In this document: positions 26,001 through 34,003 of the stretch, one piece after another
How positions within the stretch are numbered: position 1 is the first letter of the stretch
Layout of the letters: the number at the start of each line of letters is the position of its first letter
Origin: Archaeoglobaceae archaeon
GTDB lineage: Archaea; Halobacteriota; Archaeoglobi; Archaeoglobales; Archaeoglobaceae
DNA: 64,000 nt
Assembly: GCA_027028145.1 (NCBI GenBank)
Contig: JALVJV010000011.1
Coordinates: 163,014-227,013 of the forward strand
Direction: 5' to 3'
The notes under the pieces: model-generated
What the model saw: the letters and a program-made list of their open reading frames with translations, nothing else
Database searches by the model: none
Told to the model about the DNA's origin: nothing
Position numbers and translations under genes: made by a program

Positions 26001-27447
26001 GGAACTTTGGAAAATTTCGGGATACTTTTATAGAGATTTGGTTTTCAGATCCGTATACGAGGTTAGAACTCATAAGAAGAACTTGGAAAAATTGGTCAGG
26101 TCAGCCAAGAGGTCGATGCTACTCAACAAGATTTTCCTCGCGTTGATGCTGTCGGTGATGGCGATCTATACGGCATTCAGATCGAACGTAATGGATTTCG
26201 TCGTATTCTATTCCATGATCACATTCCTGCTCGCGTTCTTCTTCCTTCAAGCTACTACAACATTCGCTACGCAAAACTTCGACATCCTACACACCTTACC
26301 CCTCAGCGGAGATGAGGTATCGAAGATAGTATCCTTAACTTTCTTTAGGATATTCGACATACCGATAATAACCGTTACGATCGTTTTTCTCGTTGCGATG
26401 ATCGTCAGATCTCCAGTATCGTCAGCCCCGGCTTTAATCGGACTCTTGGTTTCCGAAAGCTTTGCCATCGGGTTGGTCGTATACCTTTCGAGGTTGTTCT
26501 ACTCGAAGATAACGACGGGTTCGGGTTGGAAGAGCGTAGTAAGGATTTTATATTACGTCGTGTGGGCTTTCGCATTCTTCTCGTTCTACGCGTTCGCGAG
26601 CGCTATGGGATGGTTGTATAGGAATGCAGAAGCCTATTCGAGTTTTGTGATGTCGAACAGCAAGATACTCTCGTTTCTGTATCCGTTCTGTTTCGCGTTC
26701 TTATCATCCAACATAAGAACTCCGAACGCGTTTTTTGGCGTAGCCGTTTGGTCAGTTTTGGCGTATATATCGTTGAGGTGGGCGACATCTAAGATAACCG
26801 AGGTATTCACGAAGTTCGAGTGGGATGTCGGAGAAGTGGAGTTGAAGCTTAAAATTTCAAGCCCTACGGTTGCGTTCCTTAAGAAGGACATAAGGCTGAT
26901 TTCGAGGTCTCCGGCACTCTGCTTCTTGGTCTTGCTACCGATAATGGAAGCCCTCATCCTTTCACACGGAAGCGTATCGGCGGCTATAGTGGTCATTTCC
27001 GCATTCCTCGTCATGGTGGCGTTCTCACTTCACGGCTTGGAGAAGGAAGGTATAACCAAAATCCTGCCGGTTAAGACTAAAACTCTTGTAACGGCCAAAA
27101 CTTTGCTCGTCGTAACGATCTATCTGATTTCCGTTGGGGTTATGGACGTTATCTTCGCGTTCAAAGGCAAGACGCCCGACTTTTTCATCGAGTCATCAAC
27201 GACACTGTCCGTTTTTGCGATGTCGGTCATCGTGCTGATAATAGCGGAGAAGATGAACGTAAGGAGAGACCTGTATTCCGGTCTGAGCGCTCTCGTGTTT
27301 CTGATTATTCCCGGATTTGTAATAGTTTACTTGCCCCTCGCGATAGCCTTCATCTTTAAGATTTTGGGTGAAGATTATCTCATCCCGCTTTTTACCGCAT
27401 CTTTCATCGAATTCCTCTTAGCTTTGATCTTGCTAAACGTTTTATAA
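25987..27447 (+). CDS. ABC-2 type permease, large
   Basis: 486 residues with ten or more hydrophobic segments, starting MPSLRELWKISGYFYRDLVF. The ATG at 25987 overlaps the ATPase end and begins a sensible cytosolic N-terminus; the open frame further upstream is only the ATPase gene read out of frame. The middle stretch around VGEVELKLKISSPTVAFLKKDIRLISRSPALCF looks like an internal cytosolic loop between two halves, so one chain may supply a full transmembrane pair. Exports an unknown substrate with the preceding ATPase. Confidence 0.8.
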   Translation: MPSLRELWKISGYFYRDLVFRSVYEVRTHKKNLEKLVRSAKRSMLLNKIFLALMLSVMAIYTAFRSNVMDFVVFYSMITFLLAFFFLQATTTFATQNFDILHTLPLSGDEVSKIVSLTFFRIFDIPIITVTIVFLVAMIVRSPVSSAPALIGLLVSESFAIGLVVYLSRLFYSKITTGSGWKSVVRILYYVVWAFAFFSFYAFASAMGWLYRNAEAYSSFVMSNSKILSFLYPFCFAFLSSNIRTPNAFFGVAVWSVLAYISLRWATSKITEVFTKFEWDVGEVELKLKISSPTVAFLKKDIRLISRSPALCFLVLLPIMEALILSHGSVSAAIVVISAFLVMVAFSLHGLEKEGITKILPVKTKTLVTAKTLLVVTIYLISVGVMDVIFAFKGKTPDFFIESSTTLSVFAMSVIVLIIAEKMNVRRDLYSGLSALVFLIIPGFVIVYLPLAIAFIFKILGEDYLIPLFTASFIEFLLALILLNVL

Positions 27448-27468
27448 CCTCCCACGGATTGGGCAATA

Positions 27469-28929
27469 ATGCAGAGATTCGAGATCTCGGATAAGGATGC
27501 CATGGGCAGAATCGGTAGACTCGAAACACCGCACGGCAAGATAGAAACGCCGGCACTTATGCCGGTGATAAATCCGAACATCGAGTTCATTCCGGCTAAG
27601 GACATGAAGAAGTTCGGGGCGGAGATTCTGATTACGAACGCATACATAATTTATCGAACGCCGGAGCTAAGGGAAAAAGCGATTAAAAAAGGTGTTCACG
27701 GTGTTTTGGAAGTGGACATACCGGTGATGACGGACAGCGGTAGCTACCAGCTTATGGTTTACGGAGATGTCGAAATCTCGAACGAGGAGATTCTGAAGTT
27801 TCAGATAGACATCGGCTCTGACATCATCGTCCCGTTAGACGTTCCGACTCCGCCCGATGCGGATTACGGCACAGCTTTAAGCGATCTCGAAGTAACTCTG
27901 CAGAGGGAAAGGGAAGCTCTGAAACTTGAAAGAGGAGACAGGCTTTTGGCTCTGCCGATTCAGGGTTCGACGCACATGGATCTGAGAAGGAGGTGCGCCG
28001 AGGAGGTAGTAAAGATGGGTGGAGATGTTTATCCGATAGGCGGTATAGTTCCGCTGATGGATACATACAGGTTTTACAATCTCGTGAAAATAATCTTAGA
28101 GGTGAAGTCTGTCCTTCCTTCATACGCTCCCGTTCACCTTTTCGGTGCCGGACATCCGATGGTTTTTGCCTTAGCGGTTGCTTTAGGTTGCGATCTTTTC
28201 GATTCCGCGGCATACGCTTTATATGCCAAGGACGATCGATATTTAACACCGCACGGCACGAAAAAGCTTGAAGAACTGCAATACTTTCCATGTTCTTGCC
28301 CGATCTGTCTAGAATACACTCCCGAAGAACTTAGGAGAATGGATAAAGACGAAAGGCAGAGACTCATAGCGGAACACAACCTATGGGTTAGTTTCGAGGA
28401 GATAAGGAGGATAAAGCAGGCTATAAAGGAAGATAACCTATTCGAGCTCGTAGAATGCAGGATCAGAAGTCATCCGAACCTCCTGTTCGCATGGAGGCAG
28501 ATAAGGGAATACGGATGGCTTTTGGAACAATACGATCCGTCCATGAAGCACTCCTTCCTTTACTCTGGAGTCGAGAGTTGCTACAGACCGGCTGTTCTTA
28601 GACATCACGAAAGGGTGCTGAACGTGGAACTGCCGGATAAGGATGAGATAATAATTTCGACGGATGAAGGGGTTTTGGCCGACTTCTACTTGAGACCCGC
28701 TTTCGGTGTCGTGCCCATAGAGATGCTCGAATCCTACCCGGCTGGACATGCCGAGATACCACCATCCGAACTCTTAGAGGACGAAGCGCTTGAGATCGCC
28801 GTGCAAGGCTTGAAGAGGTTTTTGGATCACCACAGCGATAGGAGATTCGTGATAGTTGCGAGCGGGAAGTGGCTTGAATTTTTGAAGGATCTGCCGGAAA
28901 ACGCGGTGGTTAAGCATGATAAACCTTGA
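27469..28929 (+). CDS. tgtA: tRNA-guanine(15) transglycosylase TgtA
   Basis: 486 residues. Catalytic TIM barrel with VMTDSGSYQLMVYG near residue 90 (nucleophile Asp), DIGSDIIVPLDVPTPP, and AVALGCDLFDSAAYALYAKDDRYLTPHG; zinc site CSCPICLEYTPEELRR near residue 280. The normal archaeal protein continues with a PUA-like C-terminal part, which is here only partly present before the stop; the PUA domain sits in the next gene. Inserts preQ0 at G15 of the tRNA D loop. Overlaps arcS by 14 bases. Confidence 0.92.
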   Translation: MQRFEISDKDAMGRIGRLETPHGKIETPALMPVINPNIEFIPAKDMKKFGAEILITNAYIIYRTPELREKAIKKGVHGVLEVDIPVMTDSGSYQLMVYGDVEISNEEILKFQIDIGSDIIVPLDVPTPPDADYGTALSDLEVTLQREREALKLERGDRLLALPIQGSTHMDLRRRCAEEVVKMGGDVYPIGGIVPLMDTYRFYNLVKIILEVKSVLPSYAPVHLFGAGHPMVFALAVALGCDLFDSAAYALYAKDDRYLTPHGTKKLEELQYFPCSCPICLEYTPEELRRMDKDERQRLIAEHNLWVSFEEIRRIKQAIKEDNLFELVECRIRSHPNLLFAWRQIREYGWLLEQYDPSMKHSFLYSGVESCYRPAVLRHHERVLNVELPDKDEIIISTDEGVLADFYLRPAFGVVPIEMLESYPAGHAEIPPSELLEDEALEIAVQGLKRFLDHHSDRRFVIVASGKWLEFLKDLPENAVVKHDKP

Positions 28930-30535
28930 GAAGAGGGACGGAGTTGCGAGAATAGGCAAGCTTGAGATAGATGGAAGGAAGTTCGAAGTTCCTCTCATGA
29001 TCGATTTTCTTGAGAGGTATGAAGTCGAAGATTTGATCGGCATGATCGATTTCGGAATCGCTCCATACGTCCTCAGGGAGATCGATCCGAAAAGGTTTGA
29101 GGTTCTGAGGAGTAGAGATGAAAACTTGATAGTTGCCACCGGATTGAGCGTTTTGGGTCCGAGAAAGCTTGTTGAAACTTTGATAGAGCTTAGAGATGGT
29201 AGCTTTAAGCCTCTCTATACCCCGGCTTTGGCAACACCGAAAAACCTTCCTCTGCTCGTTTACTTCGGAGTGGACATCGTGGACAACATACTGCCGATCG
29301 TCAAGGCTTACGAGGGGATATACATGTTAGAAAACTGCGAGTTCGAGCTTAAATCCCTCAAATCACTTCCATGCAACTGCGAGATATGTCGAAACCATAG
29401 CGTTAAGGATATGGACGAAGAGCTAATCGCTAAGCACAACACCGCTGTTCTGAGAAGACAGATCGATCTTATCAAGGAGCAGATCAGAAACGAGAATCTC
29501 AGGAACTTTGTAGAGGCTCATGCGAAGTTCGATCCGGAGCTTACGGCGATGCTGAGGATTGGAGACGAAAACTCGGAATTCTTCAAGCGATACTGTTCGG
29601 TATTCAAGAAATCGAATCTCACTCCGACGAGCGAGGATTCTTTCAGAAGATACGAAGTTTCTACGTTTTTTGAGAGGGCTATCGATGCTTACAAGCCTAA
29701 GAGCGAGGTTCTGCTAATATTGCCGTGTTCGGCAAGGAAGCCGTATATGCTTTCCAGATCCCATTCTAAGATTCGATCTCATTTGGGCGATTTGCTGAAG
29801 GGTGTGGAGGAGATAATCGTTTCATCCCCCTTGGTAGTTCCGAGGGTTTTCGAGTTAACTTATCCGGCGGTGAATTACGATGTTCCCGTCACGGGCTACT
29901 GGAGTGAAGATGAAATAAGGTTCGTTGCCGAAAGGCTTGCCGGGTTTATCGGGAAAGGCGAGTTCGAGGTGATAATAGCCCACGTCGAAGGTGGCTATAG
30001 GAAGGTTGTGGAGTATTTAGGGATCGACGTAATCTTTACGGCTGAAGGCGACGTTACATCGCCTCGATCCTTGAACAATCTGAGAAGGGCTTTGGAAGGA
30101 GTTACCAAACGCGACTTCGACCTATACCTATCGATTTTCGAACACATGCTCAGGTATCAGTTCGGAATGGAGATGTCCGAGCTCGGAGATAATTTGAAGG
30201 TGAGGGGCAGGTATCCGAATCTTGAGCTGTTCAAAGGGAAGGATAGAATCGCGAGGATAGACGTCAACTACGGTATGCTCGACGTATACATGCCTTTGGC
30301 TAAGCTAATGCTTGAGAAAAATGCTTACACCGTAAGAATAGACGACTTCGAGCCCAAAGGGACGATCTTCGCAGTCGGTGTTAAGGAGGCTGACGAAAGG
30401 ATAAGACCGAACGATATCGTAGTCTTTTACAACGACGAACTCATCGGAGTGGGTAGGGCGATCATGACTGGAGTTGAGATGGTCGAAGTAGATAGGGGAT
30501 ACGCGATAGAGGTTAAAAGATACGAAAAATTATAG
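28916..30535 (+). CDS. arcS: Archaeosine synthase ArcS
   Basis: 539 residues, a TgtA paralogue that has lost the transglycosylase nucleophile region and carries instead LLILPCSARKPYMLSRSH near residue 265, the conserved motif of ArcS, plus a zinc-like CNCEICRNH set near residue 155 and a C-terminal PUA domain (RARIDVNYGMLDVYMPLAKLM-like region to the end). Converts preQ0-15 in tRNA to archaeosine, the step after TgtA; the gene order and 14-base overlap make the pair one pathway unit. Converges on the LeuC-type gene, overlapping by six bases. Confidence 0.92.
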   Translation: MINLEKRDGVARIGKLEIDGRKFEVPLMIDFLERYEVEDLIGMIDFGIAPYVLREIDPKRFEVLRSRDENLIVATGLSVLGPRKLVETLIELRDGSFKPLYTPALATPKNLPLLVYFGVDIVDNILPIVKAYEGIYMLENCEFELKSLKSLPCNCEICRNHSVKDMDEELIAKHNTAVLRRQIDLIKEQIRNENLRNFVEAHAKFDPELTAMLRIGDENSEFFKRYCSVFKKSNLTPTSEDSFRRYEVSTFFERAIDAYKPKSEVLLILPCSARKPYMLSRSHSKIRSHLGDLLKGVEEIIVSSPLVVPRVFELTYPAVNYDVPVTGYWSEDEIRFVAERLAGFIGKGEFEVIIAHVEGGYRKVVEYLGIDVIFTAEGDVTSPRSLNNLRRALEGVTKRDFDLYLSIFEHMLRYQFGMEMSELGDNLKVRGRYPNLELFKGKDRIARIDVNYGMLDVYMPLAKLMLEKNAYTVRIDDFEPKGTIFAVGVKEADERIRPNDIVVFYNDELIGVGRAIMTGVEMVEVDRGYAIEVKRYEKL

Positions 30536-31777
30536 AAATTCCCTCGGATCAGCGATCTCTCCCTTTATTGCCGAAGCTGCTGCTGTTGCCGGGGAAGCCA
30601 AGTATATGAATGCGTTCGGATTACCCATTCTCCCCTTGAAGTTCCTGTTTTGCGTTGATAGGCACACCTCTCCGTCCGCAAGAACGCCCATGTGTATTCC
30701 AACGCAAGGTCCGCAACCGGGCGGAATCACAACTCCTCCAGCTTCGACGATCACCTTAAGGTATCCGAGTTCCATAGCTTTCAGGTAGATCTCTCTGCTC
30801 GCGGGAGCTACGATAAGCCTAACGTCTTTAGCGACCTTTCTTCCCTTAAGCATCTTGGCAACGATCTCTATATCCGAAAGCCTACCGTTCGTGCAAGTGC
30901 CGATGTAAACCTGATCCACCTTCGTTCCTTCGACTTCGCCAACGCTTACGACGTTATCGACGTTATGGGGTTTCGCAACCATCGGCTCGATATCAGCATC
31001 GAAGTAAAGTTCTTTCTCGTATTCCGCATCTTCATCAGGCTTTATCTCCCTAAATTTATCTTCTCTACCTCTTTCCGCCAAAAATCTCCTTGTAACTTCG
31101 TCCGTCTTGAAAAGACCCACCTTCGCTCCGCACTCGACGACCATGTTAGCCATAGTGAGGCGGGAGTCCATGTCCATCGCATCGACAGTATCGCCGTGGA
31201 ACTCCAGAGCCTTGTATGTCGCTCCATCGACACCCAACTTGCCGATTATGTGGAGAATCAAATCCTTCGCAAAGACTCCTTTCGGCAACTTACCGGAGAT
31301 CTCGATTCTGAAGGTTTCCGGAACTCTGAACCAGTTCTTGCCCAGAACTACGGCTACGGCTATATCCGTAGAGCCCATTCCGGTTGAGAAAGCTCCAAGA
31401 GCTCCGTATGTGCAGGTGTGACTGTCAGCTCCGACGGCTAAATCTCCGGGATTGACGTATCTCTCAACCATGAGCTGGTGGATTATTCCTTCTCCCGGCG
31501 GGTTGAATTCCGCTCCGATCTCTTTTGCAAACTCCCTTATCAGTTTCTGGTCGTTACTCAACTCTTTTCTCGGCGAGGGAGCCGCGTGATCGACGAAGAA
31601 ATGCGTTCTGTCTGCCGCCTCAATCGGCTTGTTCAACTCCTTTATCCTTTTTATAGCGAGCGGAGCCGTTCCGTCTTGTAATGCAATCTGATCGATCTTT
31701 GCAACAACCAAATCTCCGGCGTAAGCGTCTTTTCCGCTCTTTTCGCTCAGAATCTTTTCTGCAATTGTCTTACCCAT
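30530..31777 (-). CDS. LeuC/HacA-type dehydratase large subunit
   Basis: 415 residues of the aconitase superfamily. MGKTIAEKILSEKSGKDAYAGD starts exactly at the family N-terminus. 4Fe-4S ligands: C in ADSHTCTYG near residue 117, and the pair in PPGCGPCVG near residue 353; IGTCTNGRLSDIE is the substrate-site block. In archaea this family serves 3-isopropylmalate, citramalate or homoaconitate; specificity is set mostly by the small subunit, which is not in the window, so no symbol is given. The presence of ilvD nearby in the window fits leucine/isoleucine synthesis. Confidence 0.88.
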   Translation of the reverse strand: MGKTIAEKILSEKSGKDAYAGDLVVAKIDQIALQDGTAPLAIKRIKELNKPIEAADRTHFFVDHAAPSPRKELSNDQKLIREFAKEIGAEFNPPGEGIIHQLMVERYVNPGDLAVGADSHTCTYGALGAFSTGMGSTDIAVAVVLGKNWFRVPETFRIEISGKLPKGVFAKDLILHIIGKLGVDGATYKALEFHGDTVDAMDMDSRLTMANMVVECGAKVGLFKTDEVTRRFLAERGREDKFREIKPDEDAEYEKELYFDADIEPMVAKPHNVDNVVSVGEVEGTKVDQVYIGTCTNGRLSDIEIVAKMLKGRKVAKDVRLIVAPASREIYLKAMELGYLKVIVEAGGVVIPPGCGPCVGIHMGVLADGEVCLSTQNRNFKGRMGNPNAFIYLASPATAAASAIKGEIADPREFL

Positions 31778-31794
31778 GGGTGTCAGTTTTTCGC

Positions 31795-32502
31795 ATGGAT
31801 AAAATCACTTTCGAAAAGCTAATTAAGAGCGTATATCACTGCACGACAATGGGAATAGAATCAGTAATTGTAATGATAATATGTGTAATTGGGTTCGTGA
31901 TTGCGTTCATAAACTACTCCATCGTAAGTAAATCCGACGTTCTGAACCTAAATTGGAAGGTTAAGGAGACTTTTCACGCCCTATCCGCTTTAGCAACGAT
32001 AATGATTGCGAAGGCGATAGTTTTAGTTCAGCAGTTGAAATATCTCGAACCTTTCGTTAATCTGGTCTCCGTGCTTTATGTTTTGATCTTCAACGTGGTT
32101 TTGCTGAATACAATACTGAAGTCGGCCGCGACGATTACTTTCTGTAAGGATTGCGTAAACATACCCTTTTACATAACCGTGCTTTGGATCGTGTTTGAAG
32201 AGAAGATAGGTATTCCGCCGTTCGCGGTTGACGTTGCCATAGCCATACTGGCGCTTGTGATATCCGTAATACTGCTAGAACTTGCGAGATACATCAGAGT
32301 GCTCAATCTGATAGTCGTTCCCGTTAACATGAGGCCTTCTTTACTCGCTTTTCTGGTTTTTATGATGTTTTACCTAACGTCGGTGCTCGCATACCCGTTT
32401 AACGAGAACGTTTCGAGGTGTTTGCTCGCTTTTTCATTGGGAATTGCAACCGTTTCGATGATTCTGCTCGATTTGGAGCTCAGGAAAACAGTTAAATTTT
32501 AA
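31795..32502 (+). CDS. Hypothetical membrane protein (about seven helices)
   Basis: 235 residues from the ATG at 31795; GTG 31780 or ATG 31849 (just before the first helix, with an AT-rich stretch about 28 bases upstream) are alternatives. Seven or so hydrophobic segments; no family recognised. Cysteines FCKDCVN between helices 4 and 5 could bind metal. Its start is only about 17 bases from the divergent start of the LeuC-type gene, so its promoter must lie inside that gene or the real start is the later ATG. Overlaps the PHP gene tail to tail by 11 bases. Confidence 0.6.
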   Translation: MDKITFEKLIKSVYHCTTMGIESVIVMIICVIGFVIAFINYSIVSKSDVLNLNWKVKETFHALSALATIMIAKAIVLVQQLKYLEPFVNLVSVLYVLIFNVVLLNTILKSAATITFCKDCVNIPFYITVLWIVFEEKIGIPPFAVDVAIAILALVISVILLELARYIRVLNLIVVPVNMRPSLLAFLVFMMFYLTSVLAYPFNENVSRCLLAFSLGIATVSMILLDLELRKTVKF

Positions 32503-33136
32503 CTATCGGTTCTCCTTTCCTCAAATACCTTCTCGCGATCTCGAAACCCCACTTCACGTCTCCAACCTTCTCAAGGGTGTGGGCATCGCTCCCCACGGAA
32601 TACTTGATTGGTTTTCCAGAGCACATCTCCAAGAAATCCAAAGGCGGTGCCATATGCGTCGTGTTTATCTCTATTGCAGTGTCCGTTTCGAGAAGGAGGT
32701 CGATTATCTCAACATCCCGCACGAAATCCCTTCCAGCTGAGCCGAATCTTTCCGAATGGAGGTGTCCCAAAACGTCCACGAGGTCTCCAAACTTCTCCAA
32801 ACAACGCTCAATTCTGTGGTAGTATTCATCGACCGAAAGAAAATCGTGGATGGATGCTATTACCAAATCGAATTCAAAATTCGGAAGCTGTATCTCTCCG
32901 TCCGGCAGAATCCCGCATTCGATACCGCTCAAAATCTTTATATCGTATTTGTCCATGGCATCTTCAATCTCAGCCTGCCTCTGCTTTGCTTTACCTTCAT
33001 CGATCCCCAACCTGTGCTCTACGGAATGATCGACGATCGCTATGACCTTCATTCCCATCTCCTTGGCTTTCCTTGCTATCTCATCTACACTTGCCGTTCC
33101 GTCGGAGTAAATGGAGTGGATGTGAAGATCGAACAT
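32492..33136 (-). CDS. PHP-domain phosphoesterase
   Basis: 214 residues. Metal-binding motifs of the PHP fold: FDLHIHSIYSDG, AIVDHS, GIECG, HLHSERFG (with His), NTTHMAP and VGSDAHTL. Related to histidinol-phosphatase and PHP proteins of DNA polymerases but a stand-alone small form; in archaea the substrate is generally unassigned. GGAGG precedes the ATG; the gene starts one base after the mrp stop, so the two are coupled. Confidence 0.85.
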   Translation of the reverse strand: MFDLHIHSIYSDGTASVDEIARKAKEMGMKVIAIVDHSVEHRLGIDEGKAKQRQAEIEDAMDKYDIKILSGIECGILPDGEIQLPNFEFDLVIASIHDFLSVDEYYHRIERCLEKFGDLVDVLGHLHSERFGSAGRDFVRDVEIIDLLLETDTAIEINTTHMAPPLDFLEMCSGKPIKYSVGSDAHTLEKVGDVKWGFEIARRYLRKGEPIVKI

Positions 33137-33137
33137 A

Positions 33138-33875
33138 TCAAACCTCCTGAACCAGCTTGTCGACTATCTCCTTGAACACCTTAGCGGAATTCATGTTAAG
33201 TTTCACGAACGGCTGTCCCTCTTCGCAACTCTTCATTATCTCAGGATCGAGCGGAACTGAACCTAAGAACTTGATTCCGGTTTCCTCAGCGAGCTTCTTT
33301 CCACCGCCGACACCGAAAACGTCGATCCTTTTTCCACAATGGGGACATATGAGACCGCTCATGTTCTCTATGAGAAATATCTTCTGAACTCCCTTCTTAG
33401 CGAAGTTTATGGCTTTCTTAACATCTTCAAGCGCAACGCTCTGCGGTGTGGTTACTATCACAGCCGCATCCGGTTTGGCAAGCTGAAATATGCTTATTAT
33501 CTCATCTCCAGTTCCGGGCGGGCAGTCTATTACTAAGAAGTCGAGTTCTCCCCAGTTCACGTCGTTGAATATCTGCTCCAAGAACTTGTGTTTCATAGGC
33601 CCTCTCCAAACGACCGGAGAATCCTTCGAAGGCAAGAGGAACTGAATAGATACAACCTTCAGCCCGTTAACTTCTGCGGGTTTGAGTTTACCATCAACAA
33701 CCTCCAAACCCTTTAGATCCTCCAAACCGAGTATCTTCGGAATGCTCGGACCGTGCAGATCGCTATCGAGAAGTCCGACCCTATAACCCTTCATCGTAAG
33801 GGCAAACGCGATGTTAGCGGCTACGGTGCTCTTGCCGACTCCACCCTTTCCGCTCATGACGACTAACTTCTTCAT
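33138..33875 (-). CDS. Mrp/NBP35-family P-loop ATPase, iron-sulfur carrier
   Basis: 245 residues. Deviant Walker A MSGKGGVGKST at residues 5-15, LLDSDLHGPSIPKILG switch, VIDCPPGTGDE Walker B and the CPHC pair near residue 195 that binds a bridging 4Fe-4S cluster between two subunits. The family assembles or delivers Fe-S clusters in the cytosol. Upstream of the PHP gene; divergent from the regulator at 34004. Several Fe-S clients lie in this window (IlvD, LeuC-type protein, radical SAM protein). Confidence 0.9.
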   Translation of the reverse strand: MKKLVVMSGKGGVGKSTVAANIAFALTMKGYRVGLLDSDLHGPSIPKILGLEDLKGLEVVDGKLKPAEVNGLKVVSIQFLLPSKDSPVVWRGPMKHKFLEQIFNDVNWGELDFLVIDCPPGTGDEIISIFQLAKPDAAVIVTTPQSVALEDVKKAINFAKKGVQKIFLIENMSGLICPHCGKRIDVFGVGGGKKLAEETGIKFLGSVPLDPEIMKSCEEGQPFVKLNMNSAKVFKEIVDKLVQEV

Positions 33876-33950
33876 ATCAGCACGACTGCCTCTTTGCTTA
33901 AGAAGTTATCCTTCTGTTCGACGTGATCGAATTTAAACTAACGAGCAACT

Positions 33951-33978
33951 TTTATATATCTTCGTTCTACATAACGAA
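33951..33978 (+). promoter_or_regulatory. Promoter with candidate operator of the XRE-azlCD unit
   Basis: TTTATATATC (33951-33960) is a TATA box. Directly downstream, TTCGTT at 33961-33966 and AACGAA at 33973-33978 form an inverted repeat with a six-base spacer, lying between the TATA box and the expected start point near 33980. A dimeric HTH protein such as the product of the following gene bound here would block transcription, so autoregulation is a natural guess. Confidence 0.55.
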
Positions 33979-34003
33979 CGAAAAGATATTGGGGTTGAAT
34001 ATA

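Noticed and set aside
27824..28379. Open frames antisense to tgtA
   Set aside because: They overlie conserved catalytic and zinc-binding codons of TgtA and lack promoters or ribosome sites.
27469..30535. TgtA and ArcS as a single split gene
   Set aside because: Each has its own complete set of family motifs and its own N-terminus; they are paralogues acting in sequence, not fragments.
33923..34003. 27-codon upstream extension of the XRE regulator
   Set aside because: It would start before the TATA box and the inverted repeat, so it cannot be on the transcript made from that promoter; the HTH family starts at about the ATG at 34004.
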